Positions 16,646-25,878 of a stretch of 64,000 nucleotides of DNA are shown here, piece after piece (within the stretch, counting starts at the first letter, position 1; each line of letters starts with the position of its first letter). The notes below the pieces were generated by a model. The model did not search any database. It saw only the letters and a program-made list of their open reading frames with translations, and was not told the DNA's origin. Source of the stretch: SIG565 sp045594065 (GTDB taxonomy: Bacteria > Bacillota > Clostridia > Oscillospirales > Acutalibacteraceae); assembly GCA_045594065.1 (NCBI GenBank), contig JAZNXU010000017.1, positions 26,884 to 90,883 of the forward strand, written 5' to 3'. Made by a program: the position numbers and the translations under genes.

Positions 16646-18035
16646 AAAAACAGCCTGTGATTTATTAAAGGAAGAGCTTTTTATAAACCGCAAAAACGGC
16701 AGAGCCGCAGCAGAAGATGCAACTCTTGCCGCTGCAGATGAATTTTGCGTTGGCTATAAGGCGTTTTTAGATGCCGCTAAAACCGAGCGCGAGGCTGTAA
16801 AGGCGGCGGTTAATATTGCCGAAAAGGCGGGTTTTAAGCCCTATGAGCAGGGTAAAAAATATGTTGCGGGTGACCGCTACTATGTAAACAACCGCGGCAA
16901 GTCATTAGCGCTTGTTAATGTCGGTAAAGAAAGCGCCGAAAAGGGTGTGAGAATTACTGCTGCTCATGTTGATTCTCCGCGCCTTGATTTAAAGCCGAAT
17001 CCACTTTATGAAGAGCTTGAGCTTGCTCTTTTTAAAACCCATTATTACGGCGGAATCCGCAAATATCAGTGGACAGCCGTGCCATTGGCTTTACACGGTG
17101 TGTTCGTTAAGCGCGACGGTAGCGTGATTGAAGTTAATATCGGTGAAGATGAGGGCGACCCCTGCTTTGTTGTGAACGACCTTTTACCGCATTTGGCTCA
17201 AGAGCAAGCTAAACGCACCCTTGCCGAAGCTATTAAGGGCGAGGAATTAAATGTGCTTGTTGGCTCGCACCCGTTTAAGAGCGATAGCGGCAGTGAACTC
17301 GTAAAGCTTAATATTCTTAAAATCTTAAATGATAAATACGGCATTACCGAAGCCGATTTCTTATCTGCAGAGCTTGAGTGCGTACCAGCACATAAAGCTC
17401 GCGATATAGGATTTGATAAAAGCCTTATCGGTGCCTACGGTCAGGATGACCGCGTTTGCGCATATCCCGCTTTAATGGCGGCGGTAAATGCAGGGATGCC
17501 TGAGCGCACCTTAGTAACAATTCTAGCCGATAAAGAGGAAATAGGCTCCGACGGTAATACAGGTCTTAATTCTGCATTCCTTAAATATATCGTTCGCGAC
17601 ATAGCAAGGAATCAGGGTGTGGATTATACCGTAACTCTTCGAAATTCTCAGTGCCTTTCTGCCGATGTTAATGCCGGCACCGACCCAACTTTCCAAGATG
17701 TTATGGAGCGCAGAAATGCGGCATATCTAAACTACGGCGTTGTAATTACAAAATATACGGGCGCAAGAGGCAAGAGCGGCACTTCCGACGCATCTGCCGA
17801 ATATGTAGGCGAAATTCGTGCAATGCTCGATAATGCAGGTGTGTCTTGGCAGACGGGCGAGCTTGGAAAAGTGGATGCAGGCGGCGGCGGTACGGTTGCT
17901 ATGTATATTGCTAACCTTGGCGTTGATGTTGTTGACCTCGGTGTTCCGGTGCTTTCAATGCACGCACCGTTTGAAACCACCGCTAAATTCGATGTTTATA
18001 TGGCATATCGCGCTATGAGCGAGTTTGCAAAATAA
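16638..18035 (+). CDS. M18-family aminopeptidase
   Basis: Cytoplasmic zinc aminopeptidase of 465 residues, usually specific for acidic or other N-terminal residues. Metal-binding and catalytic segments: ITAAHVDSPRLDLKPNP (about 98-114), YGQDDRVCAYPAL, ADKEEIGSDGNTG, and the C-terminal SMHAPFETTAKFDVY. I use the ATG at 16638, which has TAGGAGG and overlaps the coaE stop by eight bases; the longer frame has no ribosome binding site. It is the last gene of the prfA operon. Confidence 0.93.
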   Translation: MSEKTACDLLKEELFINRKNGRAAAEDATLAAADEFCVGYKAFLDAAKTEREAVKAAVNIAEKAGFKPYEQGKKYVAGDRYYVNNRGKSLALVNVGKESAEKGVRITAAHVDSPRLDLKPNPLYEELELALFKTHYYGGIRKYQWTAVPLALHGVFVKRDGSVIEVNIGEDEGDPCFVVNDLLPHLAQEQAKRTLAEAIKGEELNVLVGSHPFKSDSGSELVKLNILKILNDKYGITEADFLSAELECVPAHKARDIGFDKSLIGAYGQDDRVCAYPALMAAVNAGMPERTLVTILADKEEIGSDGNTGLNSAFLKYIVRDIARNQGVDYTVTLRNSQCLSADVNAGTDPTFQDVMERRNAAYLNYGVVITKYTGARGKSGTSDASAEYVGEIRAMLDNAGVSWQTGELGKVDAGGGGTVAMYIANLGVDVVDLGVPVLSMHAPFETTAKFDVYMAYRAMSEFAK

Positions 18036-18105
18036 CAAAATTTAAGTTGCAGCATAATATATATTAGTCCTTGGGACTGAATTCAAATTTGAAAGAGGAA
18101 ATAAT

Positions 18106-18321
18106 ATGTATAGCTGCGAAAACAGGAACAGCTGCGGCTGTCTTGCCTTAATTATAGCCATTGTGGCAGGGCTATTTCTTGTAACACTCGGCTTAATTTT
18201 AGGCTCGGTATTCAGCGCATTCTTTATGACCGTTATGGCGCCGTTGGTTGTTTTAGCTATCGTTCTTTTTGTTATGGCGGCAGTGCTTATAATATATAAA
18301 CTCTGCGTTCGCCGTGACTAG
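18106..18321 (+). CDS. Small two-helix membrane protein
   Basis: 71 residues. A short Cys/Asn-rich head (MYSCENRNSCGC) is followed by two hydrophobic helices (about 12-37 and 39-64) and a basic tail. The start has AAAGAGG. I do not recognise a family beyond short clostridial membrane proteins. It is followed by a terminator and stands alone between the M18 peptidase and a DUF1653 gene. Confidence 0.65.
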   Translation: MYSCENRNSCGCLALIIAIVAGLFLVTLGLILGSVFSAFFMTVMAPLVVLAIVLFVMAAVLIIYKLCVRRD

Positions 18322-18334
18322 GTCGAAAAAATAG

Positions 18335-18361
18335 GTGCCCCGAAAACTCGGGGTACTTTTA
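18335..18361 (+). terminator. Intrinsic terminator
   Basis: Nine-pair stem GTGCCCCGA/TCGGGGTAC (one G-T pair) around AAAC, followed by TTTT. Confidence 0.75.
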
Positions 18362-18373
18362 TAAGAGGTTGAA

Positions 18374-18589
18374 ATGGACAAGATTGTTTTAGGTAAATAT
18401 CGCCATTATAAGGGTAACCTGTATGAGGTTATAGGTATAGCCGCTCACAGCGAAACTCTCGAGCCTATGGTGGTATATAGAGCGCTTTACGGTGAAGAGA
18501 AACTTTGGGTGCGCCCCGCTTCAATGTGGAATGAAGAGGTGCACTCTGGCGGCGAAACGCTAAGACGATTTACATATATAGGTGAGTAG
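18374..18589 (+). CDS. DUF1653 protein
   Basis: 71 residues matching the short DUF1653 family: LGKYRHYKGNLYEVIGIAAH and SETLEPMVVYRALYGE, with conserved aromatic and Arg positions and a C-terminal RFTYIGE. The function of the family is unknown; similar domains are found near nucleotide- or RNA-handling genes. The start has AAGAGGTTG. The stop is two bases before pth, so it is probably co-transcribed with pth and mfd. Confidence 0.85.
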   Translation: MDKIVLGKYRHYKGNLYEVIGIAAHSETLEPMVVYRALYGEEKLWVRPASMWNEEVHSGGETLRRFTYIGE

Positions 18590-18591
18590 AA

Positions 18592-19185
18592 ATGTTTTTT
18601 AAAAATAAAAGTTCTGTGTACTCATATCTCGTTGTGGGGCTTGGAAACCCAGGACGGGAATATGAAAACACCCGACATAATGCGGGCTTTCGCGTGGCAG
18701 ACAAGCTGGCTGATGATTTTTCGGTTACGGATTTTAAGGCGAAGCATAAGGCGCTTATTTGCGATTGCAAAATAAAAAGCGAGCGAGTGCTGCTTGCAAA
18801 GCCGCAAACCTTTATGAATTTATCGGGTCAGGCGGTAGCCGAAATTGCTAAGTTTTATAAAATTCCCGCAGATAAAATTATTATTGTTTTTGATGATATT
18901 TCATTGCCTGTGGGCAAAATTCGCGTGCGTGCAAAGGGCAGTCACGGCGGGCACAACGGAATGAAAAACATTTCGGAATTAATGTCTACAACCGATATTC
19001 CCCGCATAAAAGTTGGTGTGGGGGAAAAGCCCAACCCCGAATACGATTTAAAGGATTGGGTGCTTGGAAAATTCTCGAAAGAGGATGAAAAGATTATAGG
19101 CGAAGCGGTCGAGAGAGCCGCTAAGGCCGCGTGTGAGATAATCTGTGCCGATGTTACCTCGGCTATGAATAAATTTAATAACTAA
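18592..19185 (+). CDS. pth: Peptidyl-tRNA hydrolase
   Basis: Recycles peptidyl-tRNA that has dropped off the ribosome. 197 residues. The motifs LVVGLGNPGREYENTRHNAGF (catalytic His in TRHNAG), LLAKPQTFMNLSG, FDDISLPVGKIR and KGSHGGHNGMKNI identify the family. A short N-terminal extension (MFFKNKSSVYS) precedes the core. Eight bases separate it from mfd; the pth-mfd pair is a classic Firmicutes arrangement. Confidence 0.96.
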   Translation: MFFKNKSSVYSYLVVGLGNPGREYENTRHNAGFRVADKLADDFSVTDFKAKHKALICDCKIKSERVLLAKPQTFMNLSGQAVAEIAKFYKIPADKIIIVFDDISLPVGKIRVRAKGSHGGHNGMKNISELMSTTDIPRIKVGVGEKPNPEYDLKDWVLGKFSKEDEKIIGEAVERAAKAACEIICADVTSAMNKFNN

Positions 19186-19193
19186 GGCATGTT

Positions 19194-22100
19194 ATGAAAT
19201 TTTTAAACAGTATTTTAAAGGAAGATGCTGCCGCCGCTGCACTTTTTTCGAGCATCGAAAAAGGGGGAACACCCTTAGCGGTATCGGGGCTTTCAAATAT
19301 ACACAAATCCTTGCTTTGCGGTGCGGTATCGCAGCTTGATAAGCGCAAGGTAATAGTTGTTACCCCCGATGAAGCAATAGCCACCGAGCTTACAGGTGAT
19401 TTGCTTTCCCTAGGCTACAGCGCGGCAATGTATCCCGTAAGAGATTTCTGTTTTGCAGAATCGCTTTCGGCATCGCGAGAATATGAATACAGACGTGTAG
19501 ACACCCTGTCCAAAATTTTGGACGGGCAAATTGACGTGCTCGTAGTGCCTTGTGAGGCGGCAATTCAGTACACCGTTCCACCCGAGGTTTTAAGTAAAAA
19601 CACCATAACTCTTACTGTCGGGAATGAAGAGCCTATGGAGGCTTTAATAAACAGACTTATAGGCGCCGGCTATCGTAGTGTTTTAGAGGTTGAGGGCGCG
19701 GGTCAGTTCTCCCGCCGCGGCGGCATTCTCGATATTTTTGCAGTTAATATGGCAGTCCCCGTCAGAATTGAATTTTGGGGTGATGAGATTGACAGTATCA
19801 GCGAATTTGATTTATCAAGTCAGCGCCGCACAGAGGCGCTCGATAGCATAAGGGTGACTCAGGCGGGTGAAATTACCGCCGATACTGCCGCACTTTCCGA
19901 CACCCTTACTGAGTTAATGCTCTCAGGCAAAAAGGGCGTAGACGCCTCAAGGCTTTCACGCGATATTGCGGCGCTTAATTCGGGGATTTCCTTTCCGTTA
20001 GACCGCTATTTGCCGTTTATTTATGAAAAGACAACGGTGTTCGATTATATGCCCGATGCCGTAGTGTTTGCCTGCGAAATTTCCGATATTAACGAAAATC
20101 TTGACGGTATTTACAAAAGGTACACCGAGGATTATATGCTCTACCGAGAGGGCGGATTTATTTTGCCTGACTCACAGTTCACGCTTACAAAAACTGAATT
20201 CACGGATTATTTTTCAAATGCTGTATTTTTAGAAAATTTCCCACGCACCGAATATCCTTTCCCACTTAAAAAGATAATCCCTGCACAGTATAAGCGTATC
20301 CCCGCTTGGAGGGGAGAAGTATCAGTACTGCTGGATGACACCCGTTTTATTACCGATAATTCGGGCAGCTGTGTACTGCTTGCAGGTGGGGAAAAGGCGG
20401 CGCGTGTTATATATAATGAGCTAGAGTCAAGAGGTGTAAAGGTAAGCCTTGATTTAAATGGAAAAGCCGAAGCTCTGCCCTCTGGCTTTACGGTTATGTG
20501 CGGTGGATTATCAAGCGGCTTTCAGCTCTCAAGCAGCAGCTTTATGTGTATTACCGCCCGACATATTCATTCCGATGAAAAGCCGCGCAAGCGCAATAAA
20601 AACGAGAACGCTATAGGCTCGCTTGATGAACTGAAATCAGGCGACTATGTTGTGCACTCGGTGCACGGTATCGGCGTTTTTGCGGGCATTCACAAAATTA
20701 ATAACAAGGGCGTTATTAAGGATTATATTAAGATTAACTATGCCAAAACCGATGTTCTGTATGTTCCTGTAACACAGCTTGATTTAATTTCAAAATATAT
20801 AGGCTCGGCAGAATCGGGAAGTATTCGCCTTAATAAATTGGGCTCTCAGGAATGGCAGAAAATAAGAGCAAGGGTAAAACGCGCCGTTAGGGAAATGGCA
20901 AAGGAGCTGACGGCACTTTACGCTAAAAGAATGTCGGTAAAGGGTTATGCCTTTAGCCCCGATACTGATTTGCAAACCGATTTTGAAGCCAAATTTCCAT
21001 ATGCCGAAACCGCCGATCAGATAAGAAGCACTAACGAGATAAAAGCGGATATGCAGCGCGATGTTCCAATGGACCGACTGCTGTGCGGTGATGTAGGCTT
21101 CGGTAAAACTGAGGTAGCTCTCAGAGCCGCCTTTAAGTGCATTAGTGAGGGAAAGCAGTGCGCAATTTTGGTGCCGACTACCATTCTTGCTTTTCAGCAT
21201 TATAACACGGTTATTAACCGTTTCGGCGAATTACCTCTTAATATTAAAATGCTTTCCCGCTTTGTAACACCTAAACAGCAGAGCAAAATTATAGCTGATT
21301 TAGCAGCAGGAAAGGTTGATTTAGTAATTGGTACACACCGTCTTATTTCCGATGATGTTAAATTCAAGGATTTAGGGCTTGCCATAATTGATGAGGAGCA
21401 GCGCTTCGGTGTGGCGCAAAAGGAGAAGCTTAAACAGCTTTATCCGTCGGTAGATGTTTTAACGCTGTCCGCTACCCCTATTCCGCGCACTTTAAATATG
21501 GCGATGTCGGGACTTCGCGATATGTCAACTATTGATGAAGCTCCGGGCGAACGCCTGCCTGTGCAGTCTTATGTAATAGAATACAACCGCGCGGTGGTTA
21601 TTGATGCGCTAAGAAAAGAGCTTCGCCGTTCGGGTCAGGCTTATTACCTTTATAACCGCACCGAGGATATTGAGCGCAAGGCGCTTATTTTAAAGGAGGC
21701 TCTGCCGGAAGCGAATATTGCCGTTGCCCACGGCAAAATGAGTGAGGATGAGCTTTCCCGTGTTTGGCAAAGATTGCTTGACCACGAAATTGATATACTT
21801 GTTTGCACCACCATTATTGAAACGGGTGTTGATGTTCAAAATGCCAACACCCTTATTATTGAGGACGCCGACCGTTTAGGGCTTTCACAGCTACATCAGC
21901 TAAGGGGCAGGGTAGGCAGGTCGGCTCGCCGAGCCTATGCTTATTTCTGCTTCAGGGGGAATAAGGTGCTTTCCGATATTGCCGAAAAGCGTTTAGAGGC
22001 AATTCGCGAGTTTACTGAATTCGGCGCAGGCTTTAAAATTGCAATGCGCGACCTTGAGCTTCGCGGCGCGGGTAACATTTTAGGCGGCGAACAGCACGGC

Positions 22101-22610
22101 AACATGGAGGCCGTCGGATACGATATGTATATTAAGCTTTTAAACGAGGCGGTTAACGAGGAAAACGGAATTGAGCCTATAGAGAATATTGAATGCACTG
22201 TTGACCTTAATATTTCGGCACATATACCCGAAAGGTATATTGAAAGCTTGCCTGCAAGACTCGGCGTTTACAAGCGTATAGCGGCAATTGAAAATGAAAA
22301 TCAGAAAATGGATGTTCTTGATGAGCTTATCGACCGTTTTGGTGAGCCGCCAAAAGCGGTTATGGGTCTTATTGAAATAGCTCTTTTGCGCCGTAAGGCA
22401 TCGGCACTCGGTATTTACGAAATAACCGAGCTTGGCGATTGCTTTGTTTTAAGGGTCAACGCAGTTACCGGCGAGCAGGTTGAAAGACTAATGCCTGCAT
22501 TCGGCAAGCGTATTGTATTAAAGGCTGAGGAAAAGCCGTTTTATGAGGTCAAAGCCTTTAAGGGTCAGACAAAGGCACAGCTTATTGAAGAAATTGTTGC
22601 GGCGTTGTAA
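19194..22610 (+). CDS. mfd: Transcription-repair coupling factor
   Basis: DNA translocase that removes stalled RNA polymerase and recruits UvrABC. 1138 residues: an N-terminal UvrB-like region (GAGQFSRRGGILDIF), an RNA-polymerase-interacting domain (SGDYVVHSVHGIGVF), a superfamily 2 helicase core with Walker A CGDVGFGKTEVALR, DEEQRFG, LSATPIPRTLNMA, ETGVDVQNANTLI and HQLRGRVGRS, and a C-terminal TRCF domain. The ribosome binding site is weak (TAAGGC), consistent with coupling to pth. Confidence 0.97.
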   Translation: MKFLNSILKEDAAAAALFSSIEKGGTPLAVSGLSNIHKSLLCGAVSQLDKRKVIVVTPDEAIATELTGDLLSLGYSAAMYPVRDFCFAESLSASREYEYRRVDTLSKILDGQIDVLVVPCEAAIQYTVPPEVLSKNTITLTVGNEEPMEALINRLIGAGYRSVLEVEGAGQFSRRGGILDIFAVNMAVPVRIEFWGDEIDSISEFDLSSQRRTEALDSIRVTQAGEITADTAALSDTLTELMLSGKKGVDASRLSRDIAALNSGISFPLDRYLPFIYEKTTVFDYMPDAVVFACEISDINENLDGIYKRYTEDYMLYREGGFILPDSQFTLTKTEFTDYFSNAVFLENFPRTEYPFPLKKIIPAQYKRIPAWRGEVSVLLDDTRFITDNSGSCVLLAGGEKAARVIYNELESRGVKVSLDLNGKAEALPSGFTVMCGGLSSGFQLSSSSFMCITARHIHSDEKPRKRNKNENAIGSLDELKSGDYVVHSVHGIGVFAGIHKINNKGVIKDYIKINYAKTDVLYVPVTQLDLISKYIGSAESGSIRLNKLGSQEWQKIRARVKRAVREMAKELTALYAKRMSVKGYAFSPDTDLQTDFEAKFPYAETADQIRSTNEIKADMQRDVPMDRLLCGDVGFGKTEVALRAAFKCISEGKQCAILVPTTILAFQHYNTVINRFGELPLNIKMLSRFVTPKQQSKIIADLAAGKVDLVIGTHRLISDDVKFKDLGLAIIDEEQRFGVAQKEKLKQLYPSVDVLTLSATPIPRTLNMAMSGLRDMSTIDEAPGERLPVQSYVIEYNRAVVIDALRKELRRSGQAYYLYNRTEDIERKALILKEALPEANIAVAHGKMSEDELSRVWQRLLDHEIDILVCTTIIETGVDVQNANTLIIEDADRLGLSQLHQLRGRVGRSARRAYAYFCFRGNKVLSDIAEKRLEAIREFTEFGAGFKIAMRDLELRGAGNILGGEQHGNMEAVGYDMYIKLLNEAVNEENGIEPIENIECTVDLNISAHIPERYIESLPARLGVYKRIAAIENENQKMDVLDELIDRFGEPPKAVMGLIEIALLRRKASALGIYEITELGDCFVLRVNAVTGEQVERLMPAFGKRIVLKAEEKPFYEVKAFKGQTKAQLIEEIVAAL

Positions 22611-22687
22611 AATTTTAAAAAAATATAGACTTTTTTTACGGTTTAGTATATACTTGATGTGTATTTAATTTTTCGGAGGAAAATAAT

Positions 22688-23785
22688 ATGAAAAATATAA
22701 TTAAAAGGGTAGTTGCATTATCGCTTTGCTTCCTTTTGGTTTTTGGACTTACCGCTTGCCATAAGGCGGGGGAAAAGGCTCTTATAATCGGTGAGGAGGA
22801 ATACACCTCTGCTTTCTATTCCTGTGCGCTAATTTATGCTGATTTAGAGGGTCAGCAGCTGGTTTATGATACTTTAGGTGAAGAGGCTGCTATGGATTAT
22901 CTTAATCAGACACTTGACGGTGTAAACTATACAACTTGGGTTAAAAACCGTGCAATCGCGGTCTGCAAAGAAATGACAGCATATAAGCAGATTTGCAATA
23001 ATATAATGATTTACGATGAAGCTTTTATGGAATTGTTCAACGAGTATGCCGATGAGTTAATAGATACGGCTGACATTAATTGGGAAAACGCCTACTCCGC
23101 AATAATGGAGGAAAACGGTGTTGGCAGAGGCACTTTCCGTTGGTATAATAGTATGGCCGCTTATAAAGAGGCTTATTTTGATTATCTTTACTCTGAGGGC
23201 GGCGAAAAGGAAATTCCTGCAGCCGATATTGAAGCACAGCTTATCGAGAACTATACTATTTCAAATGTTATTTTAACCGATGTTACCGAAATGACTGAAA
23301 ATGAGGTTAAAGAGCTTGAAACCAAGCTTGAAGCCTACGCTACCAGAATAAAGCAGGGCGAAAAGTTCGCTAAAATATATGCTGAGCATACCGAAACAGC
23401 TTATACCGAAAACACCGAGGTTACCGATACTTTCTCTTATGAGCTAGCATCACTTTTCGGTAGCGAAAATACTAAGGTACAGTATCAAAGCGAGTATTTT
23501 GAAGATGTTAAGGCAATGGCAAACGGTGAAATTGAGGTGATAAAAAAGGTTGACGATACCGACAGTGAAAATCCAAAAACCACCGTATTATTCGTTTATA
23601 AAGCCGACATTATGGGAGAAAATAATATTCATCTCGATGACCTTAAGGGCATTGTAAGACATTCTTTAAAGGACGAAGAATTTGAAAAAGGTATGCAGGA
23701 AACCATAAACGCTCTTACGGTTGAGGAAAACGAAAGGGCTACTAAGAGATTCAAGGTAGAAAAAATAAAATATCCTGTAGCATAA
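22688..23785 (+). CDS. Exported lipoprotein, SurA/PrsA-like
   Basis: 365 residues. A lipoprotein signal (KRVVALSLCFLLVFGLTAC) predicts lipidation at Cys24. The mature part is Glu/Lys/Tyr-rich and mostly helical, and resembles the N-terminal chaperone region of SurA/PrsA foldases, ending in a segment like the closing part of peptidyl-prolyl isomerase proteins (LKGIVRHSLKDEEFEKGMQE). I see no clear parvulin domain. It would act outside the membrane, perhaps in protein folding. The start has CGGAGGA. Confidence 0.7.
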   Translation: MKNIIKRVVALSLCFLLVFGLTACHKAGEKALIIGEEEYTSAFYSCALIYADLEGQQLVYDTLGEEAAMDYLNQTLDGVNYTTWVKNRAIAVCKEMTAYKQICNNIMIYDEAFMELFNEYADELIDTADINWENAYSAIMEENGVGRGTFRWYNSMAAYKEAYFDYLYSEGGEKEIPAADIEAQLIENYTISNVILTDVTEMTENEVKELETKLEAYATRIKQGEKFAKIYAEHTETAYTENTEVTDTFSYELASLFGSENTKVQYQSEYFEDVKAMANGEIEVIKKVDDTDSENPKTTVLFVYKADIMGENNIHLDDLKGIVRHSLKDEEFEKGMQETINALTVEENERATKRFKVEKIKYPVA

Positions 23786-23799
23786 TTGGAGTGATATTA

Positions 23800-24807
23800 A
23801 TGGGTACATTAACGGTACCGAAGGATTATAAATCGGTATTGGATATACGCCGGACTGAAGTTGCCATTAAAAAGGTCAAAGACTTTTTTGAAAGAGATTT
23901 AGCAAAGCAGTTGAATCTTACCCGCGTGTCGGCGCCGCTTTTTGTTGAGCGTGACAGCGGTCTTAACGATAATCTGAACGGTCACGAAAGACCTGTCAGT
24001 TTCGATGTTAAGGATGGCGGTGCAGAGGCTGAGATAGTTCATTCGCTTGCCAAATGGAAGCGTATGGCGCTAAAGCGCTACGGCTTTTCTGCAGGAGAGG
24101 GTCTTTATACCGATATGAATGCCGTTCGCCGTGATGAAGACCTTGATAACATCCATTCCATTTTTGTTGACCAGTGGGATTGGGAAAAGGCTATCACTCG
24201 CGAAGAGCGTAATATGGAAACCTTAAAGGATACCGTCAGAAAAATTTATGCCGCGCTTAAAAATACCGAAAAATATATTTCGGGTGAATACAATTTCGTG
24301 CATAAGTTTTTAGCTGACGAAATTACCTTTGTGACCACCTCGGAGCTCGAAGCGATGTATCCCGAGCTGACCCCTAAGGATAGGGAAAGAGAGATAACCA
24401 AAAAGTACGGCTCGGTATTTTTAATGCAAATTGGTAAAACTCTGCCATCGGGCAGTATCCACGACGGTCGTGCACCCGATTATGACGATTGGGAACTTAA
24501 TGGTGATATTTTAATTTATTACCCGCTTCTCGATATATCCTTGGAGCTTTCGAGTATGGGCATTCGTGTTGATGAAGAAGCGATGCTCCGCCAGCTTGAG
24601 GCTAAAAACTGTTTAGAGCGCAAAGAATTGCCCTTTCATAAGGCATTGCTTTCGGGTGAGTTACCTTACACTATCGGCGGCGGAATAGGTCAGTCGAGAA
24701 TGTGTATGCTTTTTTTAGGCAAGGCGCACATTGGTGAGGTACAGGCAAGCTATTGGCCTGAGGATATGCATAAGAGTTGCGAAAAAAACGGAATAAATCT
24801 TTTATAA
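23800..24807 (+). CDS. asnA: Aspartate-ammonia ligase (asparagine synthetase A)
   Basis: Makes asparagine from aspartate, ammonia and ATP; the fold is a class II aminoacyl-tRNA-synthetase relative. 335 residues from the ATG at 23800 with TTGGAG; a GTG three codons earlier is less well spaced. Diagnostic segments: LTRVSAPLFVERDSGLNDNLNG, VHSLAKWKRMAL, YTDMNAVRRDEDLDNIHS, VDQWDWEKAI and TIGGGIGQSRMCM. A strong terminator follows. Confidence 0.96.
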   Translation: MGTLTVPKDYKSVLDIRRTEVAIKKVKDFFERDLAKQLNLTRVSAPLFVERDSGLNDNLNGHERPVSFDVKDGGAEAEIVHSLAKWKRMALKRYGFSAGEGLYTDMNAVRRDEDLDNIHSIFVDQWDWEKAITREERNMETLKDTVRKIYAALKNTEKYISGEYNFVHKFLADEITFVTTSELEAMYPELTPKDREREITKKYGSVFLMQIGKTLPSGSIHDGRAPDYDDWELNGDILIYYPLLDISLELSSMGIRVDEEAMLRQLEAKNCLERKELPFHKALLSGELPYTIGGGIGQSRMCMLFLGKAHIGEVQASYWPEDMHKSCEKNGINLL

Positions 24808-24815
24808 GTGCTGAA

Positions 24816-24847
24816 AAATCCCGATTTTATCGGGATTTTTGTTTTTT
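24816..24847 (+). terminator. Intrinsic terminator after asnA
   Basis: Ten-pair stem AAATCCCGAT/ATCGGGATTT around TTT, followed by a T-rich run. Confidence 0.88.
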
Positions 24848-24909
24848 TAAGTGATTTTGCAAAAAAGCTCATAAAATTTGCAAAAAGGGGTAGAAAAAAT
24901 CTTTTAAAT

Positions 24910-24927
24910 ATGTTAAACTATAAACAA
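24910..24927 (+). promoter_or_regulatory. Candidate Rex (NADH/NAD+ sensor) operator 1 before the hydrogenase operon
   Basis: ATGTTAAACTATAAACAA agrees with the Rex consensus TTGTTAA-N4-TTAACAA at 12 of 14 defined positions. It lies 61 bases upstream of hydC in an AT-rich gap. Rex commonly represses NADH-linked fermentation and hydrogenase genes in Clostridia. Direct sequence match only. Confidence 0.5.
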
Positions 24928-24933
24928 ACTATG

Positions 24934-24951
24934 TTGTAGTATATTAAACAA
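24934..24951 (+). promoter_or_regulatory. Candidate weaker Rex operator 2
   Basis: TTGTAGTATATTAAACAA agrees with the same consensus at 10 of 14 positions and lies 6 bases downstream of site 1, about 36 bases before the hydC start. Confidence 0.35.
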
Positions 24952-24987
24952 ATAAAAAGCAAGAAATTTTTAGGGAGGAATTACCTT

Positions 24988-25485
24988 ATGAAGAAGAAAA
25001 TCAGTAGCTTACCTTTTAACGGCACACCCGAACAGGAAACTCGTTTAAAAGCTGTAATCGAGGCTAATAAGCACGATAAGAGCCGCTTAATGGGTGTTAT
25101 GCAGGAGGCTCAGGAAATCTACGGCTATTTGCCGATAGAGGTGCAGAGTATGATAGCCGAGGGTATGGATATTCCGCTTGAGAAAATCTACGGCGTTGCA
25201 ACATTCTATGCTCAGTTCTCACTCTCTCCCAAGGGTAAGTATAATATTTCGGTTTGCTTAGGTACTGCTTGCTATGTTAAGGGTGCAGGCGACCTTATGG
25301 ATAAATTAAGCGAGCAGCTCGGCATCGGCGCTGAGGAATGCACTGCTGACGGTAAATTCTCTCTTACTGCCTGCCGCTGCATTGGTGCTTGCGGTCTTGC
25401 TCCCGTTCTTACCGTTAACGAAGAGGTTTACGGTAGACTCGTTGTAGATGATATCCCCGGTATCTTAGCAAAATATCAAGACTAA
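24988..25485 (+). CDS. hydC: HydC/NuoE-like [2Fe-2S] subunit of the hydrogenase complex
   Basis: 165 residues of the thioredoxin-like NuoE family. The N-terminal helix-rich part (LMGVMQEAQEIYGYLPIEVQ) is followed by the ferredoxin domain, with cluster ligands in CLGTAC (about 90-95) and CRCIGAC (about 130-136). It passes electrons between the NADH-oxidising HydB and the rest of the complex. It is the first gene of the operon, with an AGGGAGG site and candidate Rex boxes upstream. Its separation from hydB/hydA by six regulatory-looking genes is a recurrent clostridial layout. Confidence 0.93.
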   Translation: MKKKISSLPFNGTPEQETRLKAVIEANKHDKSRLMGVMQEAQEIYGYLPIEVQSMIAEGMDIPLEKIYGVATFYAQFSLSPKGKYNISVCLGTACYVKGAGDLMDKLSEQLGIGAEECTADGKFSLTACRCIGACGLAPVLTVNEEVYGRLVVDDIPGILAKYQD

Positions 25486-25512
25486 TTAATCAGTTTTAAT
25501 CGGAGAAACGCT

Positions 25513-25878
25513 ATGAAAGCCATTGAAATAGCAACCATTTTAAACGCTCAGATAGTTTGTGGCGAGGATAAAAAGGACCTCGAAATTGCCTCCGCTTTCG
25601 GCAGCGATATGATGAGCGATGTTTTAGCATATGTTAACGATACTGCTGTGCTTCTTACCGGTCTTGTTAACGCACAGGTTATCCGCACAGCGGAAATGAT
25701 GGATATGCCCTGTATAGTATTCGTTCGCGGCAAAAAGCCTACCGATGAAATGGTAAAGCTTGCGGGGGAGAGAGGTATTATCCTCATCGCAACCGAGCTT
25801 CGTATGTACGAGGCTTGCGGCAAGCTTTATATGGCAGGTCTGCCCGCAAGAAAAGATGCAGGTGAGCAAAATGCTTAA
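25513..25878 (+). CDS. DRTGG-domain protein (first copy)
   Basis: 121 residues, recognisable as a stand-alone DRTGG-type domain: MKAIEIATILNAQIVCGEDK, then SDVLAYVNDTAVLLTGLVN and PCIVFVRGKKPTDEMVKLA. DRTGG domains occur in HPr kinases and with CBS domains, with an unclear ligand-binding role. The gene end overlaps the start of the RsbT-like ATPase by eight bases. A related but divergent protein is at 27594. The likely role is regulatory within the hydrogenase operon. Confidence 0.8.
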   Translation: MKAIEIATILNAQIVCGEDKKDLEIASAFGSDMMSDVLAYVNDTAVLLTGLVNAQVIRTAEMMDMPCIVFVRGKKPTDEMVKLAGERGIILIATELRMYEACGKLYMAGLPARKDAGEQNA

